From Acinetobacter terrae (lineage in GTDB: Bacteria > Pseudomonadota > Gammaproteobacteria > Pseudomonadales > Moraxellaceae), in assembly GCF_013004375.1 (NCBI RefSeq), contig NZ_JABERI010000007.1, positions 1-64,000 of the forward strand: DNA of 64,000 nucleotides. Direction: 5' to 3'. Positions 1-8,673 of this stretch are shown here, piece after piece. Numbering within the stretch: the stretch's first letter is position 1; the number at the start of each line of letters is the position of its first letter. Both the position numbers and the translations under genes were made by a program. The notes under the pieces were generated by a model that saw only the letters and a program-made list of their open reading frames with translations, had not been told where the DNA came from and searched no databases.

Positions 1-215
1 AAAAAAACAAGGATGGTTTCGGTTGCACCTTGAGTTTCAGACTTCGGTGGCACGGGATACATTTCAGCCGTGTCCCAGAAAAACAGACCTTGATCTAAAG
101 CATATTCAAGTTGTTGAAAAGCCTCTGCTTGCGTATTTTGTTCACCAAAAGTCATGGTGCCTAAACAAATTTCAGGCACCAGAATTCCTGTATTGGCTAA
201 AGGTTTGAGTTGCAT
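1..215 (-). CDS. Tas-like aldo/keto reductase, N-terminal part (runs off window start)
   Basis: The reverse strand encodes a protein opening MQLKPLANTGILVPEICLGT and continuing with MTFGEQ, then DTAEMYPVPP and ETQGATE. This spacing of motifs is that of E. coli Tas and related NADP-dependent aldo/keto reductases: a (beta/alpha)8 barrel with the catalytic Asp and Tyr in the D-x-A-E-x-Y-P segment. The start at 215 is chosen because an AAGGA lies nine bases upstream and the protein then begins where Tas begins; an in-frame ATG at 242 would add nine residues. Only about 71 codons are in the window, so completeness cannot be judged. The natural substrate is not known. Confidence 0.85.
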   Translation of the reverse strand, partial: MQLKPLANTGILVPEICLGTMTFGEQNTQAEAFQQLEYALDQGLFFWDTAEMYPVPPKSETQGATETILVF

Positions 216-349
216 AGCGCTTAGTCCTTGAATTTTTATCATGAAATTTTAAAATAGCCCATAAGGCTAACCGATTTTTTTCTCAAGATGAAATCATGAA
301 TAGTTTTAAAGTTGTCATAAAATTTACAAAAGGAGGTGAGTAAAAATTT

Positions 350-406
350 ATGCATAAAAAAAAGCAAACCCTAAGATTTGCTTTTATCATGAGTGCTAAA
401 GAATAA
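350..406 (+). CDS. possible 18-codon small ORF with a near-perfect Shine-Dalgarno
   Basis: AGGAGGTGA at 331-339 is a nine-base match to the anti-Shine-Dalgarno sequence. It is followed ten bases later by ATG and 18 codons ending in TAA (MHKKKQTLRFAFIMSAKE). The peptide is basic with a short hydrophobic centre. Against it: the ORF lies over the reverse-strand terminator of crp, and no convincing promoter is seen. It may be chance. Reported because the ribosome-binding site is much stronger than most in this window. Confidence 0.2.
   Translation: MHKKKQTLRFAFIMSAKE
355..385 (-). terminator. terminator of crp
   Basis: AAAAGCAAA at 360-368 pairs with TTTGCTTTT at 377-385. Read on the minus strand, the hairpin is followed by a run of Ts, 26 bases beyond the crp stop codon. 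Confidence 0.75.
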
Positions 407-410
407 AAAC

Positions 411-1118
411 TTATTCTGCGTCTGCAATCTCATCTACAGCTGCATTTGCATCTTCAGTTGAAACATCAAAAATAAGAATGGCTTTACCATCTGTTTCGAT
501 CATGCCTTGTTCTTCAAGCGTTTTTAAAACGCGACCCACCATTTCACGAGAACAACCGACGATACGGCCAATTTCTTGACGCGTGATACGGATTTGTCGG
601 CCATTTGGTAAAATCATGGCTTCTGGTTGAGAAGAAAGGTCGATTAAGCAACGCGCAATACGACCAGATACATCAATAAATGCCAGGTCAGTCACTTTTC
701 GTGTTGTATTTTTTAAGCGACGAACAAGTTGAGCAAATACAGCATAGCTAAGATCTGGATACTGCTTACTTAGCTCGTGGAAGTTATCATAGGTAATTTC
801 AGCAATTTCACAGACATCACGTGTACGGACTTCCGCAGTACGTTGTGGATTTGCTTCAAAGAGACCCATTTCCCCAAAAAAATCTCCCGCATTCAAATAC
901 GCAACCACAATTTCACGGTCATCATCTTCACGTAAAATAATGGATACTGAACCTTTTAAAATTAAATAAAGTGATTTTGATTCAGTGCCTGCGTCGATAA
1001 TTGCAGTACGTTTTGGATAGCGATTAATATATGCACGTTTTAATAATGCTTTGACTGACTCTGGTAATTGACCAGGAGAAAGTGCATCGGTGCTAAGTTG
1101 TGAAAAGCTTGCAGTCAT
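411..1118 (-). CDS. crp: Crp/Vfr-type cyclic-AMP receptor transcription regulator
   Basis: This 235-residue protein is a Crp/Fnr-family regulator that binds cAMP and then DNA as a dimer. Residues about 30-110 form the cyclic-nucleotide fold, with GEMGLFE at 82-88 and R93-T94 in the phosphate-binding cassette. A long dimerisation helix covers about 110-145. The C-terminal helix-turn-helix carries TRQEIGRIVGCSRE with R191-E192 and R196, matching the DNA-reading residues of E. coli CRP, so it probably recognises TGTGA-type half sites. It has about 20 extra acidic residues at the C-terminus compared with CRP (210 aa). It is divergent from an osmC/yhfA gene, a neighbourhood also seen in enterobacteria. 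In pseudomonads the orthologue is called Vfr. Confidence 0.93.
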   Translation of the reverse strand: MTASFSQLSTDALSPGQLPESVKALLKRAYINRYPKRTAIIDAGTESKSLYLILKGSVSIILREDDDREIVVAYLNAGDFFGEMGLFEANPQRTAEVRTRDVCEIAEITYDNFHELSKQYPDLSYAVFAQLVRRLKNTTRKVTDLAFIDVSGRIARCLIDLSSQPEAMILPNGRQIRITRQEIGRIVGCSREMVGRVLKTLEEQGMIETDGKAILIFDVSTEDANAAVDEIADAE

Positions 1119-1264
1119 GCTAACGGTTCCGAATATGGATAAGTAATAGATCGCACAGACCTAAAATGAACTTGTCACATAGAAGAGATGAAATTCCTTA
1201 TCAACTCAATTTATGTTAGTGTACAGGTACTTCGTAAATTTATAGCTTTTTTCAGGTAGTTGCA

Positions 1265-1687
1265 ATGCAAACAAGCGTACATTGGCTAGAGAATGTTGCT
1301 TTTGAAGCAAAATCAGAAAGTGGTCACCACATTGTCATGGATGGTGCTGAGGCCTATGGTGGTGAAAACCGTGGTCCACGTCCCATGGAGCTGATATTAA
1401 TGGGACTTGGTGGCTGTGCTTCCTTTGATATTGTGACTATTTTAAAGAAATCACGCCAAGATGTGACCAGTGTAACATGTCAGTTAAAAGCGGATCGTGC
1501 TGATACGATTCCTGCTGTGTTTACCAAAATTCATTTACACTTTGTCGTGACGGGTAAAGCTGTGAAAGAAAAACAGGTGGCTAAAGCTGTTGAACTTTCT
1601 GCTGAAAAATACTGTTCAGCAAGCAAAATGTTATCCGATGGTGGTGTTGAAATTACCCACGATTTTGAAATTATTGAAGCTGTGTAA
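1265..1687 (+). CDS. OsmC family protein, YhfA type
   Basis: This 140-residue protein matches the YhfA branch of the OsmC/Ohr family of thiol-dependent peroxidases. The two conserved cysteines are present: C51 in GGCASFD and C117 in EKYCSASKM. The core LSAEKYCS is nearly identical to E. coli YhfA. OsmC/Ohr enzymes reduce organic hydroperoxides using this cysteine pair; the substrate of the YhfA branch is not established. It is transcribed divergently from crp across 146 bases, so Crp could control both, but I do not see a convincing Crp site. A terminator follows at 1701. Confidence 0.88.
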   Translation: MQTSVHWLENVAFEAKSESGHHIVMDGAEAYGGENRGPRPMELILMGLGGCASFDIVTILKKSRQDVTSVTCQLKADRADTIPAVFTKIHLHFVVTGKAVKEKQVAKAVELSAEKYCSASKMLSDGGVEITHDFEIIEAV

Positions 1688-1700
1688 TAAAAAAATTAAT

Positions 1701-1727
1701 GGCAATTCACTTGGAATTGCCATTTTT
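1701..1727 (+). terminator. terminator of the osmC-like gene
   Basis: GGCAATTC at 1701 pairs with GAATTGCC ending at 1721, with a five-base loop, followed by ATTTTT. It is 14 bases after the stop codon. Confidence 0.85.
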
Positions 1728-2117
1728 CATGAACAATAAAACTTAAAATGATTCTATAAAATATAATCAGTACAATCTTAATGCAAAATTTTAAAAACCG
1801 ATTTCATCACTTCCTGCTTTATTCAAATTCAATTTCCCAACTTAAACTAAAATCAAAACTTTGATCAATCAAATCAAATTCGTATATAAACTAAAAGCAA
1901 ATATATATAGTTTTAAAATTTCACAGCCACATATGCTGAATAATCCATTATGTTAACCAAACATCATTATGAAATATATTTTGAATAGTATTTTATACAC
2001 AAGATACTAAATTTAGCTTGAAAAAAGCCAAAGACATACCCATATTAGAATTAAGCTTTATGTTTTATTTTCGTTTCTTTAGTCTTTGAAATTTAAAATA
2101 TTTTTTTTAAAAAATGT
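1728..2117. other. AT-rich intergenic stretch upstream of clpB
   Basis: About 390 bases of very AT-rich DNA with many A and T runs. I see no gene, RNA or repeat in it. The clpB heat-shock promoter lies at its right edge. The AT-richness suggests intrinsic curvature or H-NS-type binding, which is inference only. Confidence 0.5.
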
Positions 2118-2147
2118 GTTGAAAAATATCAAAGCATTCCCATCTAT
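2118..2147 (+). promoter_or_regulatory. sigma-32 (heat-shock) promoter of clpB
   Basis: TTGAA at 2119-2123 and CCCATCTA at 2139-2146 are 15 bases apart. This fits the sigma-32 consensus (CTTGAA, 13-17 bases, CCCCATnT) and lies 37 bases before the clpB start. The cognate sigma gene, rpoH, is at 25678-26547 in this window. Confidence 0.75.
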
Positions 2148-2183
2148 TATCCAAATACAAAATTTGTTGTGAGGAAAATAAGA

Positions 2184-4766
2184 ATGCGTTTTGAAAAATT
2201 TACAAATCGCTTGCAGCAAGCTTTATCAGATGCTCAATCTTTAGCAATGGGTAAAGACAATACCTCTATCGAAGGTATTCACATTTTATCGGTGCTCTTG
2301 CAGGAGCCTGCCAACATCAGCTTGTTACAACAAGCCGGGGCAAATCTACGAGATCTTCAGACTAAGCTACAACAAGCATTGAATGATGCAGCGACCATTG
2401 CCAATCCCACTGGAGATATTAATCTTAATCCTGAAGCGGTACGTGCTTTAAATTTGGCAGACAGCTATGCACAAAAAGCCGGGGATGAATTTTTATCCAC
2501 CGATTGGGTATTGCTCGCTTTAGCGGAAACCGGTGCAACCAAAACTTTACTGAATAATGTAGGCGTGACATCTGCAGGCTTACGCAAAGCAATTGAAAAT
2601 ATTCGAGGTGGTGAAAAAGTCATGAGTAATACCCATGAAGATCAACGTGATTCACTCAATAAATACACCATTGATTTAACAGAACGTGCCATGTCAGGCA
2701 AACTGGATCCCGTGATTGGGCGTGATGAAGAAATTCGTCGCACCATTCAAGTTCTGTCACGTCGTACCAAAAATAATCCAGTACTGATTGGTGAACCAGG
2801 GGTAGGTAAAACTGCGATTGTAGAAGGTTTGGCACAACGGATTGTCAATGGAGAAGTGCCAGAAGGCCTAAAAAGTAAACGCGTTTTATCTTTAGACTTG
2901 GGTTCATTGCTGGCAGGTGCAAAATATCGTGGCGAATTTGAAGAGCGCTTAAAAGCAGTGCTTAAAGATCTGGCCAAACATGAAGGCGAAATCATTCTCT
3001 TTATTGATGAATTGCATACCCTTGTCGGTGCCGGTAAGGGTGAGGGTGCCATGGACGCAGGCAATATGCTGAAACCTGCATTGGCACGTGGTGAACTGCA
3101 TTGCGTAGGTGCAACAACTCTAGATGAATATCGTCAATTCATCGAAAAAGATGCTGCCTTGGAACGCCGTTTCCAAAAAGTCTTGGTGGATGAACCGAGT
3201 GTTGAAGATACCATTGCGATTCTTCGTGGTTTGAAAGAGAAATATGCGACGCATCATGGTGTACAGATTTTAGATTCGGCCATTATTGCTGCTGCCAAAA
3301 TGTCGCATCGTTATATTACCGATCGTCAATTACCGGATAAAGCCATTGATTTGATTGATGAAGCTGCTTCTCGTATCAAAATGGAAATTGACTCAAAACC
3401 TGAGCCACTTGACCGTTTAGACCGTCGTCTCATCCAGTTGAAAATGCAACTGGAAGCAGTGAAACAAGATGCCGATTCAGTCAGTAAAGCTGAAGTGACG
3501 CACTTGGAAAAACAAATCGAAGAAGTGCAGCGTGAATATAGCGATTTGGAAGAACAATGGATCGCTGAGAAAAGATTGGTTGAAGGTACAAGTCAGGCAC
3601 AAGTGGAATTGGATAAAGCGCGTACTGCTTTTGAAAAAGCACAACGTGAAGGGGACTTGGCAGAAGCCAGCCGTTTGCAATATGGGGTGATTCCTGAATT
3701 ACAAAAACGACTGGAAACTGAAGAAGTTGCTGAAGAAAGCAATGAAGAGCCAAAACTCATCCGTACCAAAGTGACTGAGAATGAAATTGCGGAAGTGGTC
3801 AGTGCGGCAACCGGTATTCCTGTGGCGAAAATGCTGCAAGGCGAACGTGAAAAACTGCTGCATATGGAAGATTTCTTACATAACCGTGTAGTTGGACAAG
3901 ATGAAGCGGTGGTTGCCGTATCCAATGCAGTACGTCGTTCACGCGCAGGCTTATCTGATCCGAATCGTCCAAGTGGTTCATTCTTGTTCTTAGGTCCAAC
4001 AGGTGTGGGTAAAACTGAATTGACTAAAGCCTTGGCAAACTTCTTGTTCGACAGTGACGATGCTATGGTTCGTATCGACATGAGTGAATTCATGGAGAAA
4101 CATTCTGTCAGTCGTTTGGTAGGTGCACCTCCAGGATATGTGGGTTATGAAGAAGGCGGCGTATTAACCGAAGCTGTGCGTCGTAAACCTTATAGTGTGG
4201 TGTTGTTTGATGAAGTGGAAAAGGCACATCCAGATGTGTTTAACATCTTGCTGCAAGTTCTTGATGATGGACGTTTAACTGACTCTCAAGGGCGTGTGGT
4301 CGATTTTAAAAACACCGTTATAGTCATGACCTCTAACTTGGGTTCACAAGATGTACGCGAATTAGGTGACAATGCAACCGATGATGAAGTCCGTGCAGTG
4401 GTGATGAGTGCTGTTTCTCAACACTTCCGTCCAGAATTCATTAACCGTATTGATGAGTTGGTGGTGTTCCATTCACTGAAAAAAGCACAAATTCGTGGTA
4501 TTGCAGATATTCAGTTGAATCGTTTACGTTCACGTTTAAGTGAAAAAGACATGCGTCTTTCTGTGGATGATACTGCCTTTGATCAATTGATTGATGCTGG
4601 TTTTGACCCTGTGTACGGTGCGCGACCATTGAAACGTGCAATTCAACAGCAAGTTGAAAATTCATTGGCTCAAAAAATCTTGAGCGGGGATTTTCTACCA
4701 GGTGATACGATTTTGATTAAAGCTGAAAATGGTCATCTTGAGTTTGAAAAAATGAAATTAAATTAA
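2184..4766 (+). CDS. clpB: ATP-dependent disaggregase ClpB
   Basis: ClpB is the Hsp100 disaggregase: a hexameric ring that, with DnaK/DnaJ/GrpE, pulls polypeptides out of aggregates. The 860 residues match E. coli ClpB (857). Domains in order: Clp N domain (about 1-145), first AAA+ module with Walker A GEPGVGKT near 203-210, a coiled-coil middle domain (about 400-525), and a second AAA+ module with Walker [10 protein letters not shown] and Walker [11 protein letters not shown]. The start at 2184 has GAGGA eight bases upstream; a GTG at 2169 would add five residues over that site. An internal ATG at 2622, preceded by GAGGTGG, is where E. coli makes its N-terminally short ClpB isoform, so two forms are possible. 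It is a single-gene unit with a sigma-32 promoter and a terminator. Confidence 0.97.
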   Translation: MRFEKFTNRLQQALSDAQSLAMGKDNTSIEGIHILSVLLQEPANISLLQQAGANLRDLQTKLQQALNDAATIANPTGDINLNPEAVRALNLADSYAQKAGDEFLSTDWVLLALAETGATKTLLNNVGVTSAGLRKAIENIRGGEKVMSNTHEDQRDSLNKYTIDLTERAMSGKLDPVIGRDEEIRRTIQVLSRRTKNNPVLIGEPGVGKTAIVEGLAQRIVNGEVPEGLKSKRVLSLDLGSLLAGAKYRGEFEERLKAVLKDLAKHEGEIILFIDELHTLVGAGKGEGAMDAGNMLKPALARGELHCVGATTLDEYRQFIEKDAALERRFQKVLVDEPSVEDTIAILRGLKEKYATHHGVQILDSAIIAAAKMSHRYITDRQLPDKAIDLIDEAASRIKMEIDSKPEPLDRLDRRLIQLKMQLEAVKQDADSVSKAEVTHLEKQIEEVQREYSDLEEQWIAEKRLVEGTSQAQVELDKARTAFEKAQREGDLAEASRLQYGVIPELQKRLETEEVAEESNEEPKLIRTKVTENEIAEVVSAATGIPVAKMLQGEREKLLHMEDFLHNRVVGQDEAVVAVSNAVRRSRAGLSDPNRPSGSFLFLGPTGVGKTELTKALANFLFDSDDAMVRIDMSEFMEKHSVSRLVGAPPGYVGYEEGGVLTEAVRRKPYSVVLFDEVEKAHPDVFNILLQVLDDGRLTDSQGRVVDFKNTVIVMTSNLGSQDVRELGDNATDDEVRAVVMSAVSQHFRPEFINRIDELVVFHSLKKAQIRGIADIQLNRLRSRLSEKDMRLSVDDTAFDQLIDAGFDPVYGARPLKRAIQQQVENSLAQKILSGDFLPGDTILIKAENGHLEFEKMKLN

Positions 4767-4788
4767 TCACTTGATTAAATTAAAAGAT

Positions 4789-4817
4789 AAAAAAACCCAG
4801 CCTCGGCTGGGTTTTTA
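4789..4817 (+). terminator. terminator of clpB
   Basis: AAACCCAGCC pairs with GGCTGGGTTT across a TCG loop, followed by Ts. It begins 22 bases after the stop codon. Confidence 0.9.
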
Positions 4818-4909
4818 ATTTGTACGTTTGTCGTATTTATGGTTTAGATACGTAAAGCTAATTGCAATTTATCAATTCATAGTTCTACTATTGCATCTGA
4901 ATCTACAAC

Positions 4910-4937
4910 TTGGATGTGTAGATCAAGGCTTTATAAA
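4910..4937 (+). promoter_or_regulatory. likely sigma-70 promoter of the GNAT-GH3-GNAT cluster
   Basis: TTGGAT at 4910-4915 and TATAAA at 4932-4937 are separated by 16 bases, giving a leader of about 40 bases. The leader contains a short imperfect hairpin (about 4951-4969) just before the AAGGGA ribosome-binding site. Confidence 0.4.
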
Positions 4938-4984
4938 AAAACAAAAAAATGCTCGCTGGATAGCAAGCGAAAGGGATAAAAACT

Positions 4985-5812
4985 ATGATGGAATTTAAGC
5001 TTTTACGGCAATTGAGAAAGGAGCCGTATAGTCAGTATAAACATACCGGTAATGTGACAATACAAGAAATCAAGCGTATGTATGATATTTACCAAAAATA
5101 TTATGCCAATACCCGTTATGAAATTTTTGAACGTGATTTTTTAGAAAAAACTGGTGTTTTCTTTATTATCGAACCTAAAAACAAACAAATCGTCGGCTTC
5201 TCCACGGTGATGGAGCGTGACTTCGTGGTCAATGGTAAAGCTCGCCATGCCTTTTTTAGCGGTGACACGATTATTGAGCAAGCTTATTGGGGGAATCGGG
5301 CTTTAACGCGTGCCATGTACCGTTATATTGTCAGCTTTAAAATGCGTTATCCACTGACGCCCGTATACTGGATCCTGATTTCTAAAGGCTTTAAAACCTA
5401 TTTGTTGCTGGCAAATAATTACTATAGTTATTATCCGCACTATGGTGAAAAAAATTCGCATTTACAAGATTATGTCGATTCCTATTGCCGACAATATTTT
5501 GCTGAATATTATGATAAATCCTCTGGCCTACTGAATTTCGGTGAAGATTATCAGCCTTTAAAAGCAGATGTCGCACCGATTACCAAAGAATTGCGCGAGA
5601 AAAATACCAAGATTGCATTCTTTGAAGATAAAAATCCGACATGGGTAGAAGGGACAGAATTGCCATGTATCGGTGAATTACGTTGGAGTGATTTATATCG
5701 CTTTATTAGCCGCTTTATGACCAAAAATATGAGTGTTGGTAAAGTGGAAAGCCAAATGCAACAAAAGCGTCCATTACATATTGCTTCGGATTCTGATTCT
5801 AAGGTGGCGTAA
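4985..5812 (+). CDS. GNAT-like acyltransferase, first gene of the GH3 cluster
   Basis: This 275-residue protein has no family that I can name with certainty. Its middle (about 25-165) reads like an acyl-CoA N-acyltransferase fold: a strand pair VFFIIEP...IVGFSTVMERDF, a second strand with FFSGDTII, then a helix after EQAYWGNRALTRAMY in the place of the CoA pyrophosphate loop. The usual R/Q-x-x-G-x-G/A signature is not clean, so the donor may not be acetyl-CoA. The remaining C-terminal part is polar and low in recognisable motifs. The stop is two bases before the ATG of the GH3 gene, so the two are almost certainly co-translated. A catalytic acyltransferase role is inference. Confidence 0.6.
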   Translation: MMEFKLLRQLRKEPYSQYKHTGNVTIQEIKRMYDIYQKYYANTRYEIFERDFLEKTGVFFIIEPKNKQIVGFSTVMERDFVVNGKARHAFFSGDTIIEQAYWGNRALTRAMYRYIVSFKMRYPLTPVYWILISKGFKTYLLLANNYYSYYPHYGEKNSHLQDYVDSYCRQYFAEYYDKSSGLLNFGEDYQPLKADVAPITKELREKNTKIAFFEDKNPTWVEGTELPCIGELRWSDLYRFISRFMTKNMSVGKVESQMQQKRPLHIASDSDSKVA

Positions 5813-5814
5813 CT

Positions 5815-7359
5815 ATGGGATTGCTGCTGTCAGCTTCACATCAAATACTGGAATTCGCCTGCCGAAAAGCATTTCAACGTTATCGGCAGCAAGCGAATGA
5901 TTTAGAAGGGGTGCAACGTCAAAAGTTGGATCTGTTCTTAAAGCAGCATACTTCGCAAAGTCTGAGTTATGAACAGTTTGTAGAAAAATATCCACTCACC
6001 CATTATAGCCATTGGAAAGAAAAAATTGAACAGTCTCGCCAAAGTGGCAAAAACTGTTTAGGATCAGGGAAAATTATTCGCTTTCAACCCACCAGTGGTT
6101 CAAGTGAAGCACTGAAATTTATTCCCTATACGCCAAGTTTTTTAAATGAGTTAGATGAAGCTATTGGTTTATGGCTGACTAATTTATATCGTGAACATCC
6201 ACAATTAAAAAATTCAACCCATTATTGGTCGGTGTCATGGTTGCCGGAAAGCCAACGTAAACTTTTAGAAAACAGTAATCTCAATGATGACAGTGCATTA
6301 CTGAATGTTTCAAAACGTGTTTTAAGTAAAATTACTCAATCTGTCCCACCCGATATTGCCCTGGCTGAATCAGCAGAAGATGCGATGTTTGCGACCGCCG
6401 TGTTTTTGGTTGCAGATAAAAATCTAGGCATGATTTCAGTGTGGAGTCCGACTTTTGCACTGCAATTATTGGACGTGATTGAACAGAATCAAAATGAAAT
6501 TGTGAAAGTGCTGAGAACGGGGCAGTGGAAACGTCACAGTCTGGATTATTTAAAAGCACCACAATCTTCAGAGCAAAGTTATAAATTACAACGTTTAGAT
6601 TTAAAAGACCCAACTGCATGGAAAAACCTTTGGTCTAAATTGACATTGATTTCCAGTTGGGATACAGCAAGTGCTGAACGCTGGGCCAAAAATTTACAAG
6701 ATCGTGTAGCGAATGTTGCTTTTGAGGGAAAAGGCTTATGGGCAACGGAAGGCGTAGTCACGATTCCTTTCAATAATCGTTATCCGCTCAGTTATCAGTC
6801 ACACTTTTACGAATTTTTGAATTTAGAAAGTGGTCAAACCGTACCTTCATGGGGGCTTAAAGCAGGTGATATTGTGAGTCCTGTTATTACTACAGGTTCT
6901 GGATTGATTAGGTATGTGATTGATGATGAACTTGAAGTGACTGGTTTTTATGAGAAAGTCCCATGCTTTTTGTTTTTAGGGAGAAAAATGACGGTCGATT
7001 TGGTGGGGGAAAAAATTGATCAAATAACCGCACAAAAAGTATTAGCGACATTCCAGCATGAGGATTATGTTCCGGTAAGTTTGTTAGGGATTGAGTTTTG
7101 TGAGATTAAAAAGCCTCACTATATTTTATTAAGTGAAGGTGATTTATCGAAGCAACCTTCAGCAGCAGAATTAGATGAATTGTTAAAAGAAAATTTTCAT
7201 TATGAATTGGCACGAAATTTAGGTCAGTTAGATGAACCTGAGGTGAAGCATGTAGATGATGCTTGGCATTACTATAAAACCTTAGCAATGCATAATGGAA
7301 TGATCGAAGGGAATATTAAACCTGAACCTTTGAAAAAAATGAAAACAAAAATAATTTAA
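5815..7359 (+). CDS. GH3-superfamily acyl-adenylate-forming enzyme
   Basis: The 514-residue protein carries the ATP/AMP motifs of the GH3 family, best known from plant enzymes that join amino acids to jasmonate or auxin. Motif 1, QPTSGSSEALKFIPYT, is at 91-106. Motif 2, GLWATEG, ends at 313. The loop GLIRYVIDD is at 363-371 and GRKMTVDLVGEK at 389-400. GH3 enzymes activate a carboxylate as an acyl-AMP and transfer it to an amine. Several bacterial members exist with no assigned substrate. In the third motif the usual R-x-G-D is replaced by YVIDD, so nucleotide handling may differ. It lies between two GNAT-like genes (gaps of 2 and 20 bases), suggesting one pathway that makes an N-acylated or conjugated small molecule; that is inference. 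Confidence 0.8.
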   Translation: MGLLLSASHQILEFACRKAFQRYRQQANDLEGVQRQKLDLFLKQHTSQSLSYEQFVEKYPLTHYSHWKEKIEQSRQSGKNCLGSGKIIRFQPTSGSSEALKFIPYTPSFLNELDEAIGLWLTNLYREHPQLKNSTHYWSVSWLPESQRKLLENSNLNDDSALLNVSKRVLSKITQSVPPDIALAESAEDAMFATAVFLVADKNLGMISVWSPTFALQLLDVIEQNQNEIVKVLRTGQWKRHSLDYLKAPQSSEQSYKLQRLDLKDPTAWKNLWSKLTLISSWDTASAERWAKNLQDRVANVAFEGKGLWATEGVVTIPFNNRYPLSYQSHFYEFLNLESGQTVPSWGLKAGDIVSPVITTGSGLIRYVIDDELEVTGFYEKVPCFLFLGRKMTVDLVGEKIDQITAQKVLATFQHEDYVPVSLLGIEFCEIKKPHYILLSEGDLSKQPSAAELDELLKENFHYELARNLGQLDEPEVKHVDDAWHYYKTLAMHNGMIEGNIKPEPLKKMKTKII

Positions 7360-7379
7360 GTATATTTGAGTAAAACTAT

Positions 7380-8549
7380 ATGAGCTTAAACGTATTGTAT
7401 GCACAAGATGACAATGATAACCAAATTTATCGATCGAAAAATGAACCGAATTTTCTGGTGCGTTCCGCCACTGCAGCAGATGATGAACAACTGGTGCAAT
7501 TGATTGCGGAAACCATGCCAAGCAATGGTATGACTTGGGCTTTTGAGCGTTATCCAAGTTATCTCAGTGCCAGTCATGCCCAGTATAATCGTCCAGATAT
7601 CAAGTTGGTGGTACTGGAAGAAAATCCGGCACAAGTAGTGGGTATGATGAATCTAGGTTGGCGCTATTGTTTTATCAATCGTCAAGCAGACCTATTACGT
7701 TATGTTGCGGATTTGCGCATGCATCCGATGCACCGCGGTAATAAAGTCCTACGTCTACTGATGGACTATGTCTATGACGAAATTCCATTGGATACTATTT
7801 TTGAAAGTGTGGTTTTAGAAGATAACACCGTCGCATGCAATATTTTGCACAATGAGCGTAAAGGCTTTCCCAAACCGTTTCATTATGACGATATTCGTAC
7901 CTTTACGGTGTCACAAGCGAAAAAACCAGCACAATTTAAACAATATCGTTTTCAGCAAATGAATGCGAGCCATATAAGCGAAGCCAATACATTTATCTTG
8001 ACGATGAAACAGCATTATAATTTTTTACCGAATTATGATTTTTCAGGTTTGGCGGAATCCAATCATCCCTTTTGGTTGGGCATGAACATCAATGATTTTT
8101 ATCTCATGTATGACCAGAATAATCAAATTGTCGGTTTGTATGGTTTGTGGAATCAAAAATCTTTTAAACAAACCCGTGTTGTCGATTACTCTTTGCCCTT
8201 AAAAGTCATTAAGCCTTTTTATAATCTCTATGCTGGCATTCGAGGTGTTTTGTCGTTACCGAAAAAAAATGATGCCTTTGAATATTTGATGATTCATAGT
8301 GCTTTATGTCATCCCGAGCAACAAGAGGTTTTTGCCAGTCTGATTTTCCATGCTAAGCAACAGACTAAATTGCGTCGTAAACAAGCCTTTTGTATTACCT
8401 TGGCAAATAATGATCCACGTATTCATTGGATGAGCAATACTACGTCTCATGTGATTCAAGCCAAGCATTATTTCCATAGTTTTAAAGGTAATCCCTATAC
8501 CACCTTTGATCGTAATAAAATTAGTTATTTTGAAGTGGGACGTATTTAA
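7380..8549 (+). CDS. GNAT family N-acetyltransferase, third gene of the GH3 cluster
   Basis: Residues 25-175 form a GNAT domain. The acyl-CoA-binding motif A is clear at 108-122: YVADLRMHPMHRGNK, with the R-G turn that holds the CoA pyrophosphate. The remaining residues (about 185-389) may form a second, degenerate GNAT-like half, with strands such as YLMYDQNNQIVGLYGLW. Double-length GNATs of this kind include aminoglycoside- and siderophore-modifying enzymes, but I cannot name the substrate. It starts 20 bases after the GH3 gene and shares its codon use. The gene probably ends the operon; a 120-base gap follows before the DUF945 gene. Confidence 0.8.
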   Translation: MSLNVLYAQDDNDNQIYRSKNEPNFLVRSATAADDEQLVQLIAETMPSNGMTWAFERYPSYLSASHAQYNRPDIKLVVLEENPAQVVGMMNLGWRYCFINRQADLLRYVADLRMHPMHRGNKVLRLLMDYVYDEIPLDTIFESVVLEDNTVACNILHNERKGFPKPFHYDDIRTFTVSQAKKPAQFKQYRFQQMNASHISEANTFILTMKQHYNFLPNYDFSGLAESNHPFWLGMNINDFYLMYDQNNQIVGLYGLWNQKSFKQTRVVDYSLPLKVIKPFYNLYAGIRGVLSLPKKNDAFEYLMIHSALCHPEQQEVFASLIFHAKQQTKLRRKQAFCITLANNDPRIHWMSNTTSHVIQAKHYFHSFKGNPYTTFDRNKISYFEVGRI

Positions 8550-8673
8550 TTAGTATTTGGTATGACCCAATCATGCAATGTGATTGGGAGTAGACAGTTG
8601 TTTGAAAAAATTATATTAATTTTCATTTTTAACTTATACTTGGTTGCAAAATAAGCAAGAAATGAGACATGGG

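Noticed and set aside
2747..3064. Long open frames antisense to clpB (also at 3593-4093 and elsewhere in the gene)
   Set aside because: They lie fully inside clpB, have low-complexity serine/proline-rich products and no ribosome-binding sites; they result from the codon bias of the real gene.
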